Part shown: positions 1 to 64,000 of the stretch, in pieces
Position numbering within the stretch: position 1 is the stretch's first letter
Layout of the letters: each line of letters starts with the position of its first letter
Source of the DNA: Cavia porcellus
Lineage: Eukaryota > Chordata > Mammalia > Rodentia > Caviidae
NCBI RefSeq assembly: GCF_034190915.1
Contig: NW_026947500.1
Span: 18,536,501-18,600,500 of the forward strand
Length of the DNA: 64,000 bases
Direction: 5' to 3'
The notes under the pieces: model-generated
Database searches by the model: none
What the model was told of the DNA's origin: nothing
Seen by the model: the letters and a program-made list of their open reading frames with translations, nothing else
Made by a program: the position numbers and the translations under genes

Positions 1-58913
<58,913 letters not shown>

Positions 58914-58934
58914 GGCGGCGGCGGCGGCGGCGGC
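58914..58934 (-). repeat. (GCC)7 repeat directly before the FAM120A ATG
   Basis: Seven perfect GGC units on the plus strand, read as GCC in the FAM120A 5' UTR, abut the initiator ATG and form its Kozak context. If read in frame they would encode seven alanines. A short triplet repeat like this can vary in length between individuals or species. Confidence 0.9.
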
Positions 58935-59422
58935 GGGGCGGGCGCGCGCGGGCGGCGGGGCCGGCGGCGGCAGGGCGGGGGGCGGCGGGGCCGTGGCGCG
59001 GCCGCGGGCGGAGGCGGCCTGCAGGGCGGGCGGGCGCGGGCCGGGGGCGCGCTCAGGGCCGCCGCGGCCGCCACGCGCTGCCGCCTCCCAGGGCCATGTC
59101 TGGGGAGGGACCTGCGCCGCCGCCGCGCTGCGAGCCGAGGCCGAGGCTGGGCCGGGCGGGGCGGCGCTGACGTAGGGCCCGCCCGCGCGGACGCCGGCGG
59201 GGCGGAAGGGGCGGTGCCGGGCCGCGACGGGCCTGGCGGGGCGGTGGCAGCGGCAGCGAGAGGAGGGGACGAGGGCCGGGCTCGCCCTACCCGCTCGCGG
59301 CCCCGGCCCCAGCTCCAACGCCGGCCCAGCGCGGGCCCGCGAGCCCCGCCGCTCCCGCTCCTCCTCCTCCTCCGCCGGCCCCACCGGGCCCGGCCCGGGA
59401 GCGCCGCGCCGCCGAGGGCGGC

Positions 59423-59433
59423 AAGATGGCGGC
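59423..59433 (+). promoter_or_regulatory. YY1-type motif AAGATGGCGGC
   Basis: Perfect extended YY1 element on the plus strand. In mammalian promoters this oriented form lies just downstream of the start site and often overlaps the start codon, so it points to a plus-strand transcript starting near 59380-59420, divergent from FAM120A. Confidence 0.6.
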
Positions 59434-59737
59434 AGCCGCAGGCACGGCGGCTCCCGGGACGAGCGCCACGGGTGGACACCCGGCCGGCGCTGCCCGGGGA
59501 ACGGCGGGATCCGCGGCCCCGACGTGCGCGAGACGCGCCGGCGCGGACGGAGTCTTGGCCGCGCGCTCGGCCGGCGCCTCCCGGAGGCCCCTGTGGACGG
59601 CGGGCGCCTTGCGCGCAGCGCAGCCGGGGCAGGCGAGGCGGAGGCTGCGAATCCTGTCCGTGACGAACACAGCGCTCTGTGACCTACACGTGAGTGTGTA
59701 TGGATTTGGTTTGTACCAGCGGGGTGATTATAAATAA
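59426..59737 (+). CDS. Hypothetical 103-codon plus-strand ORF beginning at the YY1/ATG element
   Basis: ATG at 59426 inside AAGATGGCGGC. The product is Ala/Arg/Gly-rich (MAAAAGTAAPG...) and ends at TAA in 59735-59737. A GTGAGT donor at 59690 interrupts the frame in phase 0; joining it to the acceptor at 62354 would give 88 codons plus 34 more before a stop. Composition is what any GC-rich promoter would give, and no domain is seen. Not assigned to a known protein. Confidence 0.2.
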   Translation: MAAAAGTAAPGTSATGGHPAGAARGTAGSAAPTCARRAGADGVLAARSAGASRRPLWTAGALRAAQPGQARRRLRILSVTNTALCDLHVSVYGFGLYQRGDYK

Positions 59738-60041
59738 ATTGCGCTTCGTACTATGAAGTTACTTTTGGTTTTTAAACTGACTGGCGAGTTAGAGCACTCA
59801 TGCACAAAATTAATGGTGAGGTAGGAATTCCTTGTTATTCAGAGGTGCGATTAGCTGTTTAAAGCCTCGTTAAATAACCAGAGGACTCCCTGGAGGTAGC
59901 CAGATTTTCCTCTGTCACCCGGCAGGTATTCAAGATTAAGTGGTAGGGTTAATCACTTGAATTTTTATTCCTATCATTGTAGCCCATATAATTTCTTTCC
60001 TTTCTACTTTCTTTCCTTTTGTTTTTCTTTTTTTCTTCCTT

Positions 60042-60125
60042 TTTTTTTTTTTTTTTTGACTGTGCTTGGGGGCTCGAGCCCAGACCCTTGCATTAGGCAA
60101 GCCCTCTACCACTGAGCTGTTTCCC
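60042..60125 (-). mobile_element. Diverged ID-like SINE
   Basis: T run followed by CTCGAGCCCAGACCCTTGCA and CCACTGAGCTGTTTCCC. Confidence 0.7.
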
Positions 60126-61436
60126 TACACTGTATATCCTTTGACATCCTTGGTTTTAGTTTTTTAAAAATGCTTTGATAACAGTACCTGAAATCTTGAA
60201 AATGAATTTTTAGCTTACTGTAATGTCGAAGACTGAGGTTCTGGAGGCAGACCATAGAACACTACCCTGGGTACAAATTTAACCTTTTTGAACTTTGGTT
60301 TTTAACATTTGTAAAATGATATTAATAGTAATTTTCTCCTGGATTGATACACAAATATTCAGCAAACGTTGACTTTTGTCGTCACTGTTTCCACATACTG
60401 TATAATTGTGTAGATTTATGCCTGAGACCATGGATTAGTTCTTTTATTTTTTGAAAGCTTAAAATCATTAGCAAAACCCATAAAGTTCAGTTATGCTTAC
60501 TTAGGTATCTAATTGCTGGCAAATAGTTGGCTGATAAAAGATTTATATACTCTATAAAATTCAGCAGTTGTGATACTTAAATTTTGTAAATGTCTACTTA
60601 AAATTTAGTAAAATGCATCTATGAGGTTTATAATATTAAAACTAAAAATCAGGAAGTTTTATTTCCATTCACTTAATCTTTGGACAGCATAAAAGAAACT
60701 TAAATTTCACAAAGAGACTGGCACACCATTGAGGGAAAAAACCTCGAAAAACATGCTAGAGAGTATGTGACCTGGTGCTTCAGAAAAATTACAAAATAAA
60801 CTTGGAAAAAAGTAATGGTGAACAGAGAGACAGCCTGTGATTTGTAGAAATTATCAGTATGTGGCAAACCAATCGCAGAAATTCTTAACTTTCACCTGTT
60901 TTCCCATTTCAACTAAGTTGTTTGGATCAATTCATTTACAGCTCAAAATAGAAAATATTGTCTTAATTATTCTTTCCAAGCATTCATATTTTGTAGTAGA
61001 ATGATATCTTAATATTCTACTTCAGGTGGCTGTCAACCAGCAATAATGGGCACATTTTCAGTCTTTTGAAGAAGATGACAGGCCTCTATCTACCTATACA
61101 ATCCCTAGCATGGGTTAGAGGAGCTGCTGGGTGGGAAGCGTGTACTGTGTGACTGAAAGAGACAAAGTGATTTGTGCCTGGGATTTGAATCTATGGTGTT
61201 CATCTCCCACTAGATCTAACCTGTGAATTATTGTCAGGTTACTCCACCACAGTCTTAGGAGAGCGGGGTTTGTTTCTACAGTCTTGAAGATTGTTGTTTT
61301 TAGGGAGAGAGGTGTTTGGTACTCTGGAATTAGAAAACTTTTTTGTAATTATGGAAATTAAAAGGCCTGTCCTCTTTGCTATTTGAATTTATTTTGCCTT
61401 TCAAATACTTGAGGGTTTTTTCCTTTTATTTTATTT

Positions 61437-61538
61437 TATTTTGGTTTGGTTTGGTTTTGTGATGCTGGAAATTGAACCGAGGTCCTTGCACAATGTTAGA
61501 CAAGTGCTTTCTCCCTAAACTACATCTCCAGTCCCTCA
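61437..61538 (-). mobile_element. Diverged ID-like SINE
   Basis: TTTGGTTTGG tail, then GGAAATTGAACCGAGGTCCT and CTACATCTCCAGTCCC in reverse. Confidence 0.65.
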
Positions 61539-62354
61539 ACTACCACTTTGAAAACAAGAGTACATGAGTGGTTTAAAGATACAAGCTAGTGGGAAAGTTT
61601 TAGCAGATTTGCGTAAAGCAGATTCCTGGCCCTAGTGAAAAAGAGAGTCCTCAGTTGCTTTTATATCATCAGTAACTTGCTATTTCAGCAAAGGTTCACT
61701 GCGTTCTCTTGATCACTGGACTTGTGCCCTGCTTTCCTGTCCACAATGGTTGGTGGCTGTTTGTTGCCCTTTTCTCATGTCCCCTTTATCACTGTGGGAA
61801 TTTGTAGTCCACAGTTGATGGTATCCAAAACCTCCCCTGATTCTCTCTCTGCTGAGCTAGAGATTCAGGCCTCATATTCTCATGACTCCCAGCCCACAGC
61901 CTCCCTGATGTAACATTCTGTGGGCCAGGATAGAATGGACAGGGAAAGTTCCTGGCTCTTTGCCCTGAACAGAGATGATGGAATTAAAGGGCTTCTGAAC
62001 CATCAGGCCTCTGCCTCTTTCCCAAAAGTCATGATGTTCAAAAGAATGGCTTGCTGTCTGGAGAGAACCCATGGTTTCATTTTCCTCCTAGTTCCCAGAG
62101 TGTGCAGGGGAAGTGTGAGTTCCTGGAGTGTAAGCAGAGGAGCAGGACTTGTCACCCTAAATTGTTGGCAGCCGTGGAATTTCGTCCATAATGGAAGGTC
62201 AGTGACTGGTCACACTGAACCTTTCTTGTCTGCAGTGAAGAAGTGTCCTTGGTCTTCTACCACCAGGAAGATATGTGTAGACTTCAGGCTGTGACAACAT
62301 TTCCATGTCCGATTCCACAAAACTGAAATGTAAATTACCTTTTCTTTTTTTCAG

Positions 62355-62577
62355 ATTGCCAGACGCTGTTCTTATGTCAATAACAGAGTATCTTGGGAAG
62401 AAAAAAAAATCAGTAATGATCCTTCCTGGGACTTATTTGAAAACAGGGTCAAATTCTGAAGAGGTGAAGTGGCAAGATAATACACTAAGGGACCAAATAT
62501 GTAGGTTCTGTTCAACATGCGGGAACACACAGTTTACCACTCGGACCTCCTGGTTCTGGTTCTGCTTCTTGCCGTAG
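62355..62577 (+). other. Candidate 3' exon of the antisense transcript
   Basis: Preceded by CCTTTTCTTTTTTTCAG, a textbook acceptor. After it one frame (phase needing two bases from the previous exon) stays open for about 74 codons: RLPDAVLMSITEYLGKKKKS, then QICRFCSTCGNTQFTTRTSW, ending at TAG 62575-62577. The amino-acid make-up (CSTCGNTQFTTRTSWFWF) looks less random than its surroundings but matches no family I recognise. No AATAAA is seen close downstream, so a transcript would have to continue. Confidence 0.3.
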
Positions 62578-63087
62578 TCGAGGGGTTTCTTGGGTCTTAC
62601 GGCACAAAAGGCAGGAGGAAGAACATTAACATCAGAGGTCCCTCTGGGGACAAATAGGAAGTGTCATGTCTTGGGAATTCTTCAGTGGAGCCAGCAGGAG
62701 CACTTACAGGTTTGACTCTAAATCTATAAGGGCCTTTAAACACCTGCTCGCCTCACAGACCTGAATGTGGAGATGAAGAGGGTGATGTGCCTGAGGGTAC
62801 AGTCAGCCACAGAACAGTGCCCCTTCATGGAGTCCCTAGTGTGTATGTGGGTGTCGATTAGTTGCGAGGAATAAGGAGGTAAAGAAAGTTCCCCTTTTCA
62901 AGAACCAACCCTGGGCCTGGGGCAGACAAATAGGTGACAGTGTCATCTGATAAGCACATGAGCACTTCATAAAAATAAGAAGGAAATTAATATCACCACC
63001 TAACTAGTAGGCAGTGCGGGCTTTCATCCCAGGCCATCCTGCCCTCCAAGGTGTAGGTGATGACTTCATCTCATTGTGCAGGGACTT

Positions 63088-63168
63088 TGGGGGGTGGGGT
63101 ACTGGGACTCGAACTCAGGACCTCACACTTGCCAGGCAGGCACTGTGCCACTGACCTATGTCTCCAGC
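63088..63168 (-). mobile_element. ID-like tRNA-derived SINE (older)
   Basis: GTACTGGGACTCGAACTCAG...TCTCCAGCCC in reverse, flanked by GCAGGGACTTTGG / ACAGGCACTTTGG. Confidence 0.78.
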
Positions 63169-63727
63169 CCTCTACAGGCACTTTGGAGCCACACCAAATC
63201 CATGTGTAGGTTCCATCTGCCAGTTAATTGACTGGCATCATGTTAGCGAACTCTGAAACTCTCCATTGTCTGTCAGCTGAGGGACTCAGCCTCACAAAGG
63301 CAAGGAGGGCAAGGCCATAGAAGTGAAAGCAGTCGACCCTGCTCCTGGCACTTAGGTTCTCTGAGTTTCCATTTTTAATTTTCAATCTAAGATAGCACTA
63401 CCTAGTTGTTGTTATTTTTGTTTGGTACCCACTGTGTTCCCTAAATGTGTGTCCAGATGGCTCTGGGCAGATTCAAAAATAGCTATGCTCAAGAGAGGAA
63501 AATCGTTGTCATGGAAGACTTTGAAAGGAGGGCTATGTGTTCCCTAGGCAACTCTCCAAGGGGCGTCCCAAGCGTGTGGGCAGGAGGAGTGGCAATGAGA
63601 TACATGGACAGACACTGAAGGGACTGCTCTGAAAGGCAGCGCTCAAGAACAGTCTCTTTTTGGAGAAAGAAACTTCATAGTTATCTTTTAAATATTTGTT
63701 GGAATCTTCAGGATCAGTTTTGTGTTT

Positions 63728-63862
63728 TTGTTGAGAAAGGGTCTCGCTATGCAGTTCAGGCTGGCCTTGAGCTCACTTTGTAGCCTAGGCTGGTCTCAAT
63801 GATTTTCCTGCTTCGGCTTCCCAAGTGCGGGGATTACAGGCATGCGCCACCATCTCTGACCA
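63728..63862 (-). mobile_element. B1-like SINE with two internal modules
   Basis: TTGAGAAAGGGTCTCGCTAT, GCCTTGAGCTCACTTTGTAG, end GGATTACAGGCATGCGCCAC in reverse. Confidence 0.88.
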
Positions 63863-63964
63863 GAATTGTTTTAGTGAATGGAAGTTTAATTTTTTAATTA
63901 AGGTTTTTTTGTTTAATACTAGAAATGCCTATTAAGAAAAAAGCTATTTTAAAATCTCATTTAA

Positions 63965-64000
63965 ACTGGATGTGGTGACAAATACTTGTAATCCTCGTAT
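63965..64000 (+). mobile_element. B1-like SINE cut by window edge
   Basis: AACTGGATGTGGTGACAAAT, then ACTTGTAATCC, resembling the B1 head. Confidence 0.6.

Larger units (their letters stand above)
59691..64000. other. 5' flank of FAM120A beyond the CpG island
   Basis: About 4.3 kb of A+T-rich sequence with ID-like SINEs (60042, 61437, 63088), a B1 copy (63730) and a truncated B1 at the right edge (63965). Apart from the candidate exon at 62355 no gene is recognised. Confidence 0.75.

Overview
This is a window of mammalian, almost certainly rodent, genomic DNA. Long introns full of SINEs and L1 fragments separate short exons with consensus splice sites, and there is one CpG-island promoter. 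The young SINEs are a tRNA-derived, ID-like family (GGATTTAGCTCAGCGGCATA...) together with 7SL-derived B1 elements that carry extra internal modules. From memory of rodent SINE types this best fits a heteromyid/geomyoid rodent such as a kangaroo rat or pocket mouse. The species is an inference; 'rodent' is much safer.

The single well supported gene is FAM120A (constitutive coactivator of PPAR-gamma-like protein 1, also called Ossa), on the minus strand. I could place nine consecutive coding exons: exon 1 58440-58913, exon 2 41344-41590, exon 3 38461-38543, exon 4 22086-22214, exon 5 21179-21275, exon 6 10599-10696, exon 7 10150-10433, exon 8 2454-2541 and exon 9 1-180, which runs off the left edge. 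All junctions are GT-AG and phase-consistent. Joined, they read without a stop for 560 codons, roughly the first half of a protein that is about 1,118 residues in human. The window therefore holds the N-terminal XPG/FEN1-like domain and part of the low-complexity middle of the protein. The C-terminal exons lie left of position 1.

Right-hand part (about 56.9-64 kb): the CpG island at about 57.9-59.7 kb holds FAM120A exon 1 and its 5' flank. In human, an opposite-strand gene (FAM120AOS) starts inside FAM120A intron 1 and runs back across exon 1. Here a compact second promoter-like block (two CCAAT boxes, a GC box fused to an ETS site) lies at about 57.03-57.12 kb, in the expected place. A YY1-type AAGATGGCGGC at a plus-strand ATG (59426), a possible donor at 59690 and a good acceptor-plus-ORF at 62355-62577 are candidate parts of that antisense transcript. 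Its exon structure could not be proven from sequence alone.

The introns (1-8) hold no other convincing gene. They contain about 20 ID-like SINEs (many with clear target-site duplications), about 30 B1-like SINEs, six L1 3'-end fragments, two MaLR-like LTR remnants, a 360-bp duplication with three mismatches (13341-13700 and 15037-15396), a 36-bp tandem duplication, and an unexplained 41-codon exon-like reading frame in intron 2 (38961-39083).
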